Assembly: GCA_949361645.1 (NCBI GenBank)
Contig: OX442417.1
Coordinates: 11,965,150 to 12,029,149 of the forward strand
Length of the DNA stretch: 64,000 nucleotides
DNA from: Spongilla lacustris
Lineage: Eukaryota; Porifera; Demospongiae; Spongillida; Spongillidae
Direction: 5' to 3'
Shown here: positions 34,897 to 49,949 of the stretch, piece by piece
Layout of the letters: each line of letters begins with the position of its first letter
How positions within the stretch are numbered: the stretch's first letter is position 1
Program-made: the position numbers and the translations under genes
Notes under the pieces: model-generated
Databases searched by the model: none
Told to the model about the DNA's origin: nothing
What the model saw: the letters and a program-made list of their open reading frames with translations, nothing else

Positions 34897-36040
34897 ATGT
34901 CCACTGGTCCCAGAGATACTATCTGTCGAACAATTGACGATCATAAGGACGAGCTTATCGCTCTAAGTGGCGAGATTTGGAAAAATCCCGAGCTTTCCTT
35001 CGAAGAGTTCAAAGCCCACGAGCTGTTGACCGACTATTTGGAAAAGAAAGGTTTTGCTGTGGAAAGAAGCTATACTGGAATCGAGACCGCATTCAGAGCG
35101 ACCTATGGATCAGGCAGCCCCAACGTTTGCGTGATATGCGAGTACGATGCCCTCCCTGCATGGTATCGGACACGCCTGTGGGCACAACCTAATAGCGGAG
35201 ACTGGAGTAGCTGCTGGGTTGGGTCTGAAGGCTGCCCTGTATGCATGGTGTCGAGCCAGGGTGAAATCAAGGGCCGTTTGACAGTTTTGGGGACACCGGC
35301 TGAGGAATCCGGAGGTGGAAAGATCTTGCTGATCAAAAATGGCGCTTTTGACGACGTTGACGTGGCCATGATGGTACATCCTACCCCGCTGAATATTGTT
35401 TTTGCTCCATTCTTGGCCATGTGTGTGTACCAAGCAACGTACAAGGGCAAGCCTGCCCATGCATCTGCACGTCCGTGGGAAGGAGTGAATGCTCTGGACG
35501 CGGCCGTATTAGCTTATAACTCCATTTCAGCGCTACGACAGCAGATGAAGCCTGACTGGAGGGTACACGGCGTGATCACGGAGGGCGGGCTCAGGTCTAG
35601 CTAACATCATACCGGACAAGGCTGTCATGGAATACGGGATAAGAGCTCCTACTGTGGCCGAGCGTGATCAATTATTTAAGAAAATAAAAGCTTGCTTCCA
35701 AGTAGGTGCCGAAGCCACCGGATGTGAGGTAGAAATAGAGCTTAAGGGCAATCCCAATGAAGACGTAGTGACCAATCCGGTGCTTGCAAAACGCTTCACA
35801 GAAAATATGCCTGATATTGAGTGGGAGTATATGGACACAACCAGTGCAGCGTCCACTGATATGGGAAATGTGTCCTACAAAGTACCAAGTATTCATCCCG
35901 TGCATGTACAAAATTGGAAACGGCAGGGTGGCCAATCATACCCCCGAGTTCACTAAGGCTTCCAATGAGTGTGAATCTGTGTGATGCTCACGATGCCACT
36001 CTACGTTTTGCAAAAGGCTTAGCCTTGACGGGATGGGATG
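34897..36040 (+). pseudogene. M20 amidohydrolase, PM20D2-like, intronless with multiple frameshifts
   Basis: From ATG 34897 the frame gives an M20-type N-terminus (LSGEIWKNPELSFEEFKAH) and then CEYDALP. A shift at about 35162 moves the metal-site motif GIGHACGHN into another frame, and a second shift at about 35250 restores SSQGEIKGRLTVLGTPAEE. The lid/dimerisation region follows (YKGKPAHASARPWEGVNALDAA). A third shift at about 35597 breaks the frame before NIIPDKAVMEYGIRAPT. A fourth at about 35900 lies after STDMGNVSYKVPSIHP, and a fifth at about 35980 lies before DAHDATLRFAKGLALTG. Homology covers almost the whole family length (about 380 residues) with no intron. PM20D2-type enzymes hydrolyse dipeptides such as beta-alanyl-lysine. 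Five shifts suggest a dead, perhaps retroposed or transferred, copy; sequencing errors remain possible. Confidence 0.8.
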
Positions 36041-36044
36041 GGTC

Positions 36045-36989
<945 letters not shown>

Positions 36990-38040
36990 ATATGTATGTA
37001 CAGTACTTATGCATGTGTGTGTGTTGTGTGTAGTGGATGGACAGATGCAGTGTAATACACCCCTTTTGTATGAAATGGACTAACTGGTTAACATCAGGTA
37101 CTTCATTTCCAAGTTTATCTACTATAAACTGGTACCCTAAGCATTTATGTGTGTGCATGCAGGAAGGGTCAGGATGATGTCTTCAACTACATGTAGTAAG
37201 CCGAAAAACAAATTACAGTGTCATATGTGCTGTTAAAAATAGTGTTCCACGCTTTGAGACCTGCAGTCTTAGCAGTTTTTGTCAAATGAATATGGGATTA
37301 TCTGCTTGAAAAAAAATAGCTTATTCAATTGTACATGGAACTGAACATTGATAACTTAGGAACCCTTAATTATATAAAACTAGGATGAGAAGCAGCTATT
37401 ATACACCACCCATTTAAATATACAATTTCCTGTCATCTGGAAGTATTAAATTTGACAGTAAATGAGTCCCACCTAAATAGGGCCAGTACTAATGACTGCA
37501 TGGGGATTGTACATGTAGAATGATGGCATTGCGCTTGGTTATTGGCGGGGCCAGCTGTAAGTGGCAGCTGACAGTCCAGGTAAAAGCAGTAGCTGGAGGC
37601 TGTTGCTCACTCTAAGCATTTGTGCATGCACAACACTTGTAGGCACCAGTAATTACTGTAATATTTGGTTGTGCTTTGTTTGGTGCCAAATGGTAGCACT
37701 GTATGTGTCTTATCAGTGGATGATCCCTGGGCACAGAGAAGGCGGCAGATGTTAGACTCTTGGTCTACGTTGTATGTGGCTGGGCACAGTGCTACATTTA
37801 GAGGTTTTTTTATATGTATGGTGGATTTTTTTCCTGCTAGAGGTTTTTCCACAGAGGTTTTTCCATAAGGAGATGTGGGTGTATCTCCAGATTGAGCCCC
37901 GGCCCTGCCCAGCCTTGTGTGTTGTTTATGATTGCTGTAGCAGTGTGGGTATTTGTAAGCCTGATTGTGGTGAGTATGTTTGTTGTTGGTGTTGGTACAT
38001 GTGTAAAGTCTATCACATACTATTATTAAAAGTCGGTATG
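36990..38040. other. Non-coding DNA between duplication segments
   Basis: No coding stretch with splice support is seen. Several frames are open by chance in TG-rich DNA. Confidence 0.4.
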
Positions 38041-39800
38041 CACAGGTGACACAGCACCAATCGTCGTGATCTGGGAAGGGGGGAGGGTACGTACCATGGG
38101 AGGCATGTGGCGGGGACATTCAGAACAATCTGTACAACAGTATCATTCTTTAGGTGGACAGCTTACTTATATGAATGCATGTGTATGTGTGCGTTAGGGT
38201 GTGTAACCTCCCCTGAATAATGAAAATCGATTTTTCCGAATACTTTTAAAACACTAATCGATTTTTCAGGTTTTTCTGGATCTGAAAATCGATTTTTCCG
38301 AATACTTGAAAAAAAGAAAATCGATTTTTCCGAATAGGTTTTGACAATTTGCCAGCCGAATACCTAGGTTATTCAGGTTTTCTGCTCACTGAGCCACCTA
38401 AATGTACACATCACACCAGATAACTTCCTACAGCTAAACCATAACACCAGATGCCCTCAGCACACAAACACACTTACCCCCATCACACCAGTGCCCTCAG
38501 CACACAAACACACTTACCCCCATCACACCAGTGCCCTCATGAGGCACACAACCATAGCTACCCCCATCACACAACCAAAGCTACCCCCATCACACCGACA
38601 CCCTCCTACAACTACCACATTACACCAGATCAGTACAGCATGCATCCACAGCTACCCACATCACACCAGATGCACTCAGCACACAACCACAGCTACCTAC
38701 ATAGGCCTAAATTGCTTGGCCTAACCACATACCTAGATGGGCGTGTCCTGACCTAAGTTAGCGTGGCCACGCTGAGGTCTAGCTCCAAATCGTACCCGAT
38801 GCCAGAAGAATTGAACCACAGATGAAGTTTACGCACCACCAGCCATGCAGCCTCCATTTCACCATCGCTAATTATAAGTAGGCCTAAGTGCGATCGAGGC
38901 AATATCAGCTCAGAGAGATTGATGCAAGAAACCAGCTCCTTCAAAATGCACTAAGCGAACTAACTTTGATTTGTAGCTGGAGCTGTCCGTCGTCATGACT
39001 CGCGAAGAGGGAGATCTGTTGGCTAGTTCGAATTACTGCCTTAACTGCATCTGACCTCGTCCCCCACGTATATATAAATAGTAACAACAGTGACGTTATT
39101 TAACGTTACGTTTCAAATCAGAAGTAGTTATTATCGCACATATCCGGATATCGTCATAAAAAGGTATTCGAATAATGGGCGAATTGTCGATGCGGATGAC
39201 GAATACCTAAGTACCTCCGAATGGGAGATTCAAAAACCGGTTATTTCGAATAGAACAAATCCAATAATCGATTTTTCCGAGTAATGCTAAATTACTATTC
39301 GAACGGATAGGTTTTTGCGAATATCCGAATAACCCGAATAACCTGATAACCGGTTACACACCCTAGTGTGCGTGTGTGTGTGTGTTTCTGTCTGTCTGTC
39401 TGAACCTTGTCAGAGCAAATGCAACAGTGATCCTCTCAAGGTGTTTTGCCTTTAGATTTGGAGTGTTTTGTGTGTATTGTAGATTAAAAATAGGTTTTCC
39501 AATATGCAATGTATAATTAATAAATCTTATTTGCAATGTTTAGCAAAAATGGCAAGTATTGGCACAGTACATGTACTTACATACAGCTATCATGTGTATG
39601 TATGGATGCATACATGCAGGTAAGCATGGATATATATGTGTGTGTGTGTGTGTGTATGTATTGTATTGTATGTGTATGTATGCATGTATGTATGTATGTA
39701 TGTATGTATGTATGTATGTATGTATGTATGTATGTATGTATGTATGTATGTATGTGTGTATGTATGTATGTGTGTATGTATTTATGTATCAGGGAATAAT
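38040..39800 (+). repeat. Segmental duplication segment D1, interrupted by a transposon
   Basis: CACAGGTGACAC...GGTGGACAGCTTACTTATATGAATG at 38042-38177 and TGTTTTGCCTTTA...AGCAAAAATGG...CATACAGC at about 39440-39595 match 45541-45680 and 45709-45850 in the same orientation. The two halves are split in this copy by the element at 38195-39365. The segment ends in a TATG microsatellite. Confidence 0.85.
38195..39365. mobile_element. Non-autonomous hAT-like DNA transposon with 8-bp target duplication
   Basis: Terminal inverted repeats are TAGGGTGTGTAACC (left; the copy of the motif begins at 38195/38196) and GGTTACACACCCTA (39352-39365). The flanks carry the direct duplication GTGTGCGT on both sides. 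Near the ends are several copies of ATCGATTTTTCCGAAT and GAATAACC/GGTTATTC motifs, likely subterminal transposase sites. The middle is a degenerate CACACAAACACACTTACCCC tandem repeat and unique DNA with no transposase. The paralogous locus at about 45685 is the empty site. An 8-bp duplication is the hallmark of hAT elements; family assignment beyond that is not possible here. Confidence 0.85.
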
Positions 39801-40239
39801 TTACTTTTTTTAAATTGCATAGCAATTTTGCTCCGCAAAATCGCAATTGATTAGCAACTTGGTTCAGTTGCATCGCAATTTGTTCCCGCCGAGATATGTG
39901 ATAATTCTTCATATGAACACAATGCAGAGCTATCCCACGGACACGCCCGCGTGCATTTGGATCGCTTTCAGGCGAACGAGTCAAACGACTACTTCCCATC
40001 GTTTTAATATTTGTCCACCCATATTGGCACTGTCGCGTAGGCGTTCTGGCATATTCATGTGCAGTACGTACATGTACCACGTACGTTTGCGCGTAAACGT
40101 ACATTTTAATTAGTAATGATTTGATAACTTGATAATTCTAAAAATATATAATTCGACACCCCCCTTCCCGAAGCCGGCTGTGTACGCTGCGCGCTCATGT
40201 CATTCGTACGCGTACGCTATCGTTAATCGTCACATTAAT
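39800..40239. other. Unique DNA between D1 and the TATG array
   Basis: No gene is seen. Together with the array and 43770-44260 it has no counterpart in the paralogous segment at 46140. Confidence 0.5.
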
Positions 40240-43200
40240 ATGTATGTATGTATGTATGTAATGTAATGTAATGTAATGTATGTAATGTATGTAATGTATG
40301 TAATGTATGTAATGTATGTAATGTATGTAATGTATGTAATGTATGTAATGTATGTAATGTATGTAATGTATGTAATGTATGTAATGTATGTATGTATGTA
40401 TGTATGTATGTATGTATGTATGTATGTATGTATGTATGTATGTATGTATGTATGTATGTATGTATGTATGTATGTATGTATGTATGTATGTATGTATGTA
40501 TGTATGTATGTATGTATGTATGTATGTATGTATGTATGTATGTATGTATGTATGTATGTATGTATGTATGTATGTATGTATGTATGTATGTATGTATGTA
40601 TGTATGTATGTATGTATGTATGTATGTATGTATGTATGTATGTATGTATGTATGTATGTATGTATGTATGTATGTATGTATGTATGTATGTATGTATGTA
40701 TGTATGTATGTATGTATGTATGTATGTATGTATGTATGTATGTATGTATGTATGTATGTATGTATGTATGTATGTATGTATGTATGTATGTATGTATGTA
40801 TGTATGTATGTATGTATGTATGTATGTATGTATGTATGTATGTATGTATGTATGTATGTATGTATGTATGTATGTATGTATGTATGTATGTATGTATGTA
40901 TGTATGTATGTATGTATGTATGTATGTATGTATGTATGTATGTATGTATGTATGTATGTATGTATGTATGTATGTATGTATGTATGTATGTATGTATGTA
41001 TGTATGTATGTATGTATGTATGTATGTATGTATGTATGTATGTATGTATGTATGTATGTATGTATGTATGTATGTATGTATGTATGTATGTATGTATGTA
41101 TGTATGTATGTATGTATGTATGTATGTATGTATGTATGTATGTATGTATGTATGTATGTATGTATGTATGTATGTATGTATGTATGTATGTATGTATGTA
41201 TGTATGTATGTATGTATGTATGTATGTATGTATGTATGTATGTATGTATGTATGTATGTATGTATGTATGTATGTATGTATGTATGTATGTATGTATGTA
41301 TGTATGTATGTATGTATGTATGTATGTATGTATGTATGTATGTATGTATGTATGTATGTATGTATGTATGTATGTATGTATGTATGTATGTATGTATGTA
41401 TGTATGTATGTATGTATGTATGTATGTATGTATGTATGTATGTATGTATGTATGTATGTATGTATGTATGTATGTATGTATGTATGTATGTATGTATGTA
41501 TGTATGTATGTATGTATGTATGTATGTATGTATGTATGTATGTATGTATGTATGTATGTATGTATGTATGTATGTATGTATGTATGTATGTATGTATGTA
41601 TGTATGTATGTATGTATGTATGTATGTATGTATGTATGTATGTATGTATGTATGTATGTATGTATGTATGTATGTATGTATGTATGTATGTATGTATGTA
41701 TGTATGTATGTATGTATGTATGTATGTATGTATGTATGTATGTATGTATGTATGTATGTATGTATGTATGTATGTATGTATGTATGTATGTATGTATGTA
41801 TGTATGTATGTATGTATGTATGTATGTATGTATGTATGTATGTATGTATGTATGTATGTATGTATGTATGTATGTATGTATGTATGTATGTATGTATGTA
41901 TGTATGTATGTATGTATGTATGTATGTATGTATGTATGTATGTATGTATGTATGTATGTATGTATGTATGTATGTATGTATGTATGTATGTATGTATGTA
42001 TGTATGTATGTATGTATGTATGTATGTATGTATGTATGTATGTATGTATGTATGTATGTATGTATGTATGTATGTATGTATGTATGTATGTATGTATGTA
42101 TGTATGTATGTATGTATGTATGTATGTATGTATGTATGTATGTATGTATGTATGTATGTATGTATGTATGTATGTATGTATGTATGTATGTATGTATGTA
42201 TGTATGTATGTATGTATGTATGTATGTATGTATGTATGTATGTATGTATGTATGTATGTATGTATGTATGTATGTATGTATGTATGTATGTATGTATGTA
42301 TGTATGTATGTATGTATGTATGTATGTATGTATGTATGTATGTATGTATGTATGTATGTATGTATGTATGTATGTATGTATGTATGTATGTATGTATGTA
42401 TGTATGTATGTATGTATGTATGTATGTATGTATGTATGTATGTATGTATGTATGTATGTATGTATGTATGTATGTATGTATGTATGTATGTATGTATGTA
42501 TGTATGTATGTATGTATGTATGTATGTATGTATGTATGTATGTATGTATGTATGTATGTATGTATGTATGTATGTATGTATGTATGTATGTATGTATGTA
42601 TGTATGTATGTATGTATGTATGTATGTATGTATGTATGTATGTATGTATGTATGTATGTATGTATGTATGTATGTATGTATGTATGTATGTATGTATGTA
42701 TGTATGTATGTATGTATGTATGTATGTATGTATGTATGTATGTATGTATGTATGTATGTATGTATGTATGTATGTATGTATGTATGTATGTATGTATGTA
42801 TGTATGTATGTATGTATGTATGTATGTATGTATGTATGTATGTATGTATGTATGTATGTATGTATGTATGTATGTATGTATGTATGTATGTATGTATGTA
42901 TGTATGTATGTATGTATGTATGTATGTATGTATGTATGTATGTATGTATGTATGTATGTATGTATGTATGTATGTATGTATGTATGTATGTATGTATGTA
43001 TGTATGTATGTATGTATGTATGTATGTATGTATGTATGTATGTATGTATGTATGTATGTATGTATGTATGTATGTATGTATGTATGTATGTATGTATGTA
43101 TGTATGTATGTATGTATGTATGTATGTATGTATGTATGTATGTATGTATGTATGTATGTATGTATGTATGTATGTATGTATGTATGTATGTATGTATGTA

Positions 43201-43768
43201 TGTATGTATGTATGTATGTATGTATGTATGTATGTATGTATGTATGTATGTATGTATGTATGTATGTATGTATGTATGTATGTATGTATGTATGTATGTA
43301 TGTATGTATGTATGTATGTATGTATGTATGTATGTATGTATGTATGTATGTATGTATGTATGTATGTATGTATGTATGTATGTATGTATGTATGTATGTA
43401 TGTATGTATGTATGTATGTATGTATGTATGTATGTATGTATGTATGTATGTATGTATGTATGTATGTATGTATGTATGTATGTATGTATGTATGTATGTA
43501 TGTATGTATGTATGTATGTATGTATGTATGTATGTATGTATGTATGTATGTATGTATGTATGTATGTATGTATGTATGTATGTATGTATGTATGTATGTA
43601 TGTATGTATGTATGTATGTATGTATGTATGTATGTATGTATGTATGTATGTATGTATGTATGTATGTATGTATGTATGTATGTATGTATGTATGTATGTA
43701 TGTATGTATGTATGTATGTATGTATGTATGTATGTATGTATGTATGTATGTATGTATTTGTATGTATG
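40240..43768 (+). repeat. Giant (TATG)n tetranucleotide array, 3.5 kb
   Basis: A short TATG run is followed (40257-40388) by about 14 copies of the 9-mer TAATGTATG. From about 40388 to 43756 the sequence is pure TATG without a single interruption, about 842 units, broken only near the end by TATTTG. All six frames except those with TAA/TAG stay open, producing translations of more than 1,100 codons that are not genes. Confidence 0.98.
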
Positions 43769-43769
43769 T

Positions 43770-44260
43770 ACATCCGCGTGGCGCGCATTTTGGGTGGCTC
43801 ATTGCTCGGGTCTTTTTGGCTTCGAGCACCCATCCCATAACGCGCTGCGTGTAAACGGTGCTGTTTAGGCTGGCCACCTTGCAGTACCTGCCACCATTTT
43901 TCGGTTCTATTTTGGATTAGGCTGAAGTTTCCGTGAGTGCGCTCTAATAGGAGATCGACAGCCACCTACCATCAAGCGGCTCGAGCGGCAATGGATGAGC
44001 AAAGAGCGAAGATGAGAAGAAATGCTTTTTCGTTTGAACGTGGCAGAAGGCAGATCGTGGCAGAAGGCAGAAGACGTTTTTTTTAATGGACGGATTGACC
44101 CCACGAACGCGATCAGCTCGTGAAGCAATAGCGTAGCGCTATTTGCCGATTTTTGACTATGACTATATCCTTACGATGAGTGCCTCTCTCCCCCTAACGT
44201 GTCTGCACTCTGTATTACCTGTACAAATGCAGTTTACGATGGAAATTATTATTATTATTA
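43770..44260. other. Unique DNA right of the TATG array
   Basis: No recognisable coding sequence. It ends at an ATT trinucleotide run (44245-44272) and a short TATG run that rejoins the duplicated segment. Confidence 0.5.
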
Positions 44261-44319
44261 TTATTATTATTATGTATGTATGTATGTATGTATGTATGTA
44301 TGTATGTATTTCTGTGTGG

Positions 44320-45530
44320 ATGTTATGAAGATCCACAATAACTAATATGTACTAAAATAAATTGCAAGATATAAATGATACGGATACACGCACTATATGA
44401 ATGCTTCTGTACAATATTATTAAATGTATGGGCAAAGTGTTTATGGGCTGTTCACTGAACCAGGATCAGTACGTACATAACTTGGGTTAAATTTTCAGTG
44501 ACAAATGAAGCCAGCTTGTGTGACCTGAAGTAGGGTACCAGTGTATATCAATTAACACTGTAATAGGAAGTAGAACCAAGAACTGCATGTTGACCAGTTA
44601 TATGTAGTCCATTTCACACGATCGGGGTGTATTTGTGTGCATATATACATGTATGGATACAGAATGTGTGCATGCATCCGTCCATCCATTAATCTACATT
44701 CATCCACCCACCTGCACACATACAGCATGTATATATGCACATATATTATACATATACGTGCATGCATGCATGCATGCATACACACACATACATACATACA
44801 TACATACATACATACATACATACATACATACATACATACATGCATACATACATACATACATACATACATACATACATACATACATACATACATACATACA
44901 CATACATACATACATACAAATACATGTATAATATACTCGTGTGCTTTAACAGAAAATACTTACATAGAAAAAAATTCATCACATTAGAGAGCTGTACATG
45001 TTGCATCAGTAAGCAGTAAGTATGAGATACATGACATCCAATTGGAACATTTGTCAACCCATTCAAAGCCCAGAGACAGATCATCCTTCGCACCATGTAC
45101 TAATGAAGTGCATGCCCACCCCATGAAAAGATACTTAAGTGATGTGTCACACCTTCCACCTCCCTCATATAGTTACTATGGCAACCTGATAAGGTACTCT
45201 GAACTTGTGCAACCATCTTAGAATTGTCATTACTGTTGTTATACACACTTTATAGACACGTGTAAAGAGAGAAAGGCAGGGGTAGAATAGGGAGGGAGGG
45301 AGGGTGAGGAGAAAGGGTGGTTCCATAAGGTTATAATCTATGGCTAAACTGGCATATTTGATCACATAGGCACATGTTAACGTATGCCATTAAACAGAAC
45401 GCTGACTGGTGATTCTTAGGTACAGCTAGGTAATGACTAGAGAAACACACTATTAATCTTCACCAACACACACACGCACACATTCTAAAATTGTTTGTTG
45501 CATGTCTAACATGTATGTACTGTTATAAAC
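44320..45530 (-). repeat. Segmental duplication, copy B
   Basis: The left part (44328-44690; GAAGATCCAC...CATCCGTCCATCCATT) matches 46139-46590 in the same orientation. After a CATA run (44777-44920) the right part (44937-45500) matches 47350-47925 directly and 36380-36860 as complement. No gene is recognised. Confidence 0.85.
44777..44920 (+). repeat. (CATA)n microsatellite in copy B
   Basis: About 35 CATA units with single variants. Confidence 0.95.
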
Positions 45531-45534
45531 AGTT

Positions 45535-46139
45535 GGTGTGCACAGGTGACACGGCACCAATCATCATGTGATCTGGGAAGGGGGGAGGGTACATACCATG
45601 GGAGGCACGAGGCGGGGGCATTCAGAACAACCCGTACAACAGTATCATTCTTTAGGTGGACAGCTTACTTATATGAATGTATGTGTGTGTGTGTGTATCC
45701 TCTCTAGGTGTTTTGCCTTTACATTATATTAGGAATGTAATGTACATTAAATAGGTTTTCTACTATACAATGTATAATTAATAAATTTTATTAATGTTTA
45801 GCAAAAATGGCAAGTATTGGCACAGTACATGTACTTACATACAGCTATTATGCGTATGTATGGATGTATACATGTATGTATGTATGTATGTATGTATGTG
45901 TATGTGTGTATGTGCATGTGTATGTAGTATGTATGTATGTACATGTATGTGTATATATGTGTGTGTATGTATGTATGTATGTATGTATGTATGTATGTAT
46001 GTGTGTTGTGTGCATTGTGTGATGTGTGTGTGTTTGTGTTGTGTGTGTGTAGGTGTGCATGTACGTAGTATGTATGTATGTACATGTATGTGTATGTATG
46101 TGTGTATGTATATATATATATATATGTATATTTATGTGT

Positions 46140-46140
<1 letters not shown>
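45535..46140 (+). repeat. Segmental duplication segment D2 (carries the empty transposon site)
   Basis: It matches the two halves of 38040-39800 without the 1.17-kb transposon, then continues in variable TATG/TGTG/TATA microsatellite to GGATCTTATGAAGATCCAC at about 46140. Confidence 0.85.
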
Positions 46141-48268
<2,128 letters not shown>

Positions 48269-48341
48269 GGATGTTTTAACAGATCCGGAACTGCGAAAGC
48301 AAATCCAGGCAGCTTTTACGTCTTCAAAAAGAAACGAGTCA

Positions 48342-48541
48342 NNNNNNNNNNNNNNNNNNNNNNNNNNNNNNNNNNNNNNNNNNNNNNNNNNNNNNNNNNN
48401 NNNNNNNNNNNNNNNNNNNNNNNNNNNNNNNNNNNNNNNNNNNNNNNNNNNNNNNNNNNNNNNNNNNNNNNNNNNNNNNNNNNNNNNNNNNNNNNNNNNN
48501 NNNNNNNNNNNNNNNNNNNNNNNNNNNNNNNNNNNNNNNNN
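48342..48541. other. Assembly gap, 200 N
   Basis: Exactly 200 ambiguous bases, a conventional fixed-size scaffold gap. The left flank (48249-48341) reads coding-like on the plus strand (RDVLTDPELRKQIQAAF), but its continuation is lost. Confidence 0.99.
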
Positions 48542-48773
48542 TGATGTGCATGTGATAATAAAGGGCTCAGTCAGTTCTTGCATGGAATTACTGCATATTA
48601 TTCAAGGTTCAATAATAATCCAAGCTTTTAGTTCAAAAGGTTGTCCACATAATATAATACTGCTTCTTCATAATTCATTTCTTTGCTCTTGGAAATAATT
48701 GAAATCATCAGCTATAAGTGACAGAAACATTAAATTAAAAGCATTATGTATAATTAACATCTGAATAGATTAC

Positions 48774-49399
48774 CTCTGGTACAGAACATCCCAGGCAAGG
48801 ATGTTTGCTCTGTTGCCTCCATATCCCTCATCAATGGCAATTCCATATAAAAAGTGCTGAACTGCATCAACCTTCACAAAGAAATTAACAGTTTCTAATT
48901 GATAAAAGCATACCACTTAGCAGTTAATGATGGGCCACTTTCTAAAGAGAGTCTTAAGCTCAGTAGGATTTATTGAGCTAAACACTCCATCACGCTTTCC
49001 TTGAATGTAAACATCAAAGAAGCTTGACTGCACAAGGTTTTTGCAAATCAGCCGCAGATGTTCCTAACAAGTGTTGTGCATGTTAGTAACAGCACATACA
49101 TGTATACACATTCTAACCTCATAATCATGGCAAGATTGTACAAGATCTTAAAAGGACAAGTGCTGATCCCTGGTGATGTTCAGCTGATCAATATGTAATG
49201 TATTCCAATTTTTTTAACGGTTACTACCTGTCTACGAATGCTGGAAGTGGCTTCTTCCAATGTTTAAAATTCTTAGCACGTTTTTTCATAAAAGCACCTT
49301 TCAGGTAAAGGATCAACAGTACTGGACTAATTTCCTCAGGCAGTGGTGTATTGAACTTAGGCAATAAACTTTTGCATGTGTATGTCTTCACTGTGTGGA
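48774..49399 (-). other. Coding-looking minus-strand segments of an unrecognised gene
   Basis: Three stretches have exon-like edges. 49399-49228 (after TTTTTTAG) reads KSLLPKFNTPLPEEISPVLL, then KNFKHWKKPLPAFVDR before GTAGTA. About 49064-48925 (after TTGTTAG) reads EHLRLICKNLVQSSFFDVYI, then KRDGVFSSINPTEL, and stops. 48871-48774 reads VDAVQHFLYGIAIDEGYGGN to a GTAATC donor. Composition is protein-like, but the phases do not connect into one frame by my reading and no family is recognised. Confidence 0.3.
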
Positions 49400-49473
49400 C
49401 TAAAAAAAAATTGTTTATATAGTAATTCCTATAGTGAAAACAATTCACATTCACAACGTATAATACAACGTAC

Positions 49474-49785
49474 GTTTTATGAACTCCAAAGTGACCGCCT
49501 GCTGGATCTTTGTGAACGGTGTCAAGCAGTCTAACCTTCTCGTCAACCGTAACAACTCGATACCTTTCTTCCTCCTGTACAGACGTCAGCCCTTTCTTCC
49601 GCCTTTTTGTCTTGAAAAGCACTGAAGCCATCTTCGGTTATGAAACCCTCACATTTCTGTCGATAAGCCCTTTTAGCATCTTTGACATCTTTTGACTCCA
49701 ACACATCCCGAGGCCAATTTCGCTGCTCGCTGTCTTTGCTCTCAAGGAAACGAACAATTTCGTCGTATTATTTTACATCCATCCG
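49474..49785 (-). pseudogene. Gypsy-integrase-like N-terminal region (KRBA2/GIN1 type), frameshifted
   Basis: On the minus strand 49785-49635 reads YDEIVRFLESKDSEQRNWP, then AKRAYRQKCEGFITEDG. A frame change then leads to KTKRRKKGL and RYRVVTVDEKVRLLDTVHKD, followed by PAGGHFGVHKT, where the sequence ends at an exact GTACGT donor (49473). The H...GGHFGxxKT pattern is the first half of the integrase HHCC zinc finger. Such segments occur both in gypsy elements and in domesticated integrases. The strong donor favours a spliced derivative; the shift favours decay. Confidence 0.5.
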
Positions 49786-49794
49786 TTATAATGG

Positions 49795-49945
49795 ACACGA
49801 GTGAGCGTTTTATGAAGGGGGTTAATCTATTCCAAGGGATGATAAACTATTCCGGAACAATTTATCCTAGGGGAATAATCTATTCCAGAATAGATTATCC
49901 AGGGGATGAATTTTTGGGGGGATAATCTATTCCGTGACACCGGCA
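49795..49945. repeat. GGATAATCTATTCC-rich repeat cluster
   Basis: Five copies of a GG(A/T)TAATCTATTCC-like motif and its complement GGAATAG..ATTATCC alternate within 150 bp, giving several overlapping hairpins. It is probably a small inverted-repeat element. Confidence 0.5.
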
Positions 49946-49949
49946 CAAT

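Noticed and set aside
38451..38756. Frames inside the hAT-like element as transposase remnants
   Set aside because: They translate a CACACAAACACACTTACCCC tandem repeat; no transposase motif is seen.
40195..43965. Open frames of more than 1,100 codons reading MYVC or YIHT repeats
   Set aside because: They are translations of the pure TATG tetranucleotide on both strands; period-four repeats without stops stay open in all frames. There is no coding evidence.
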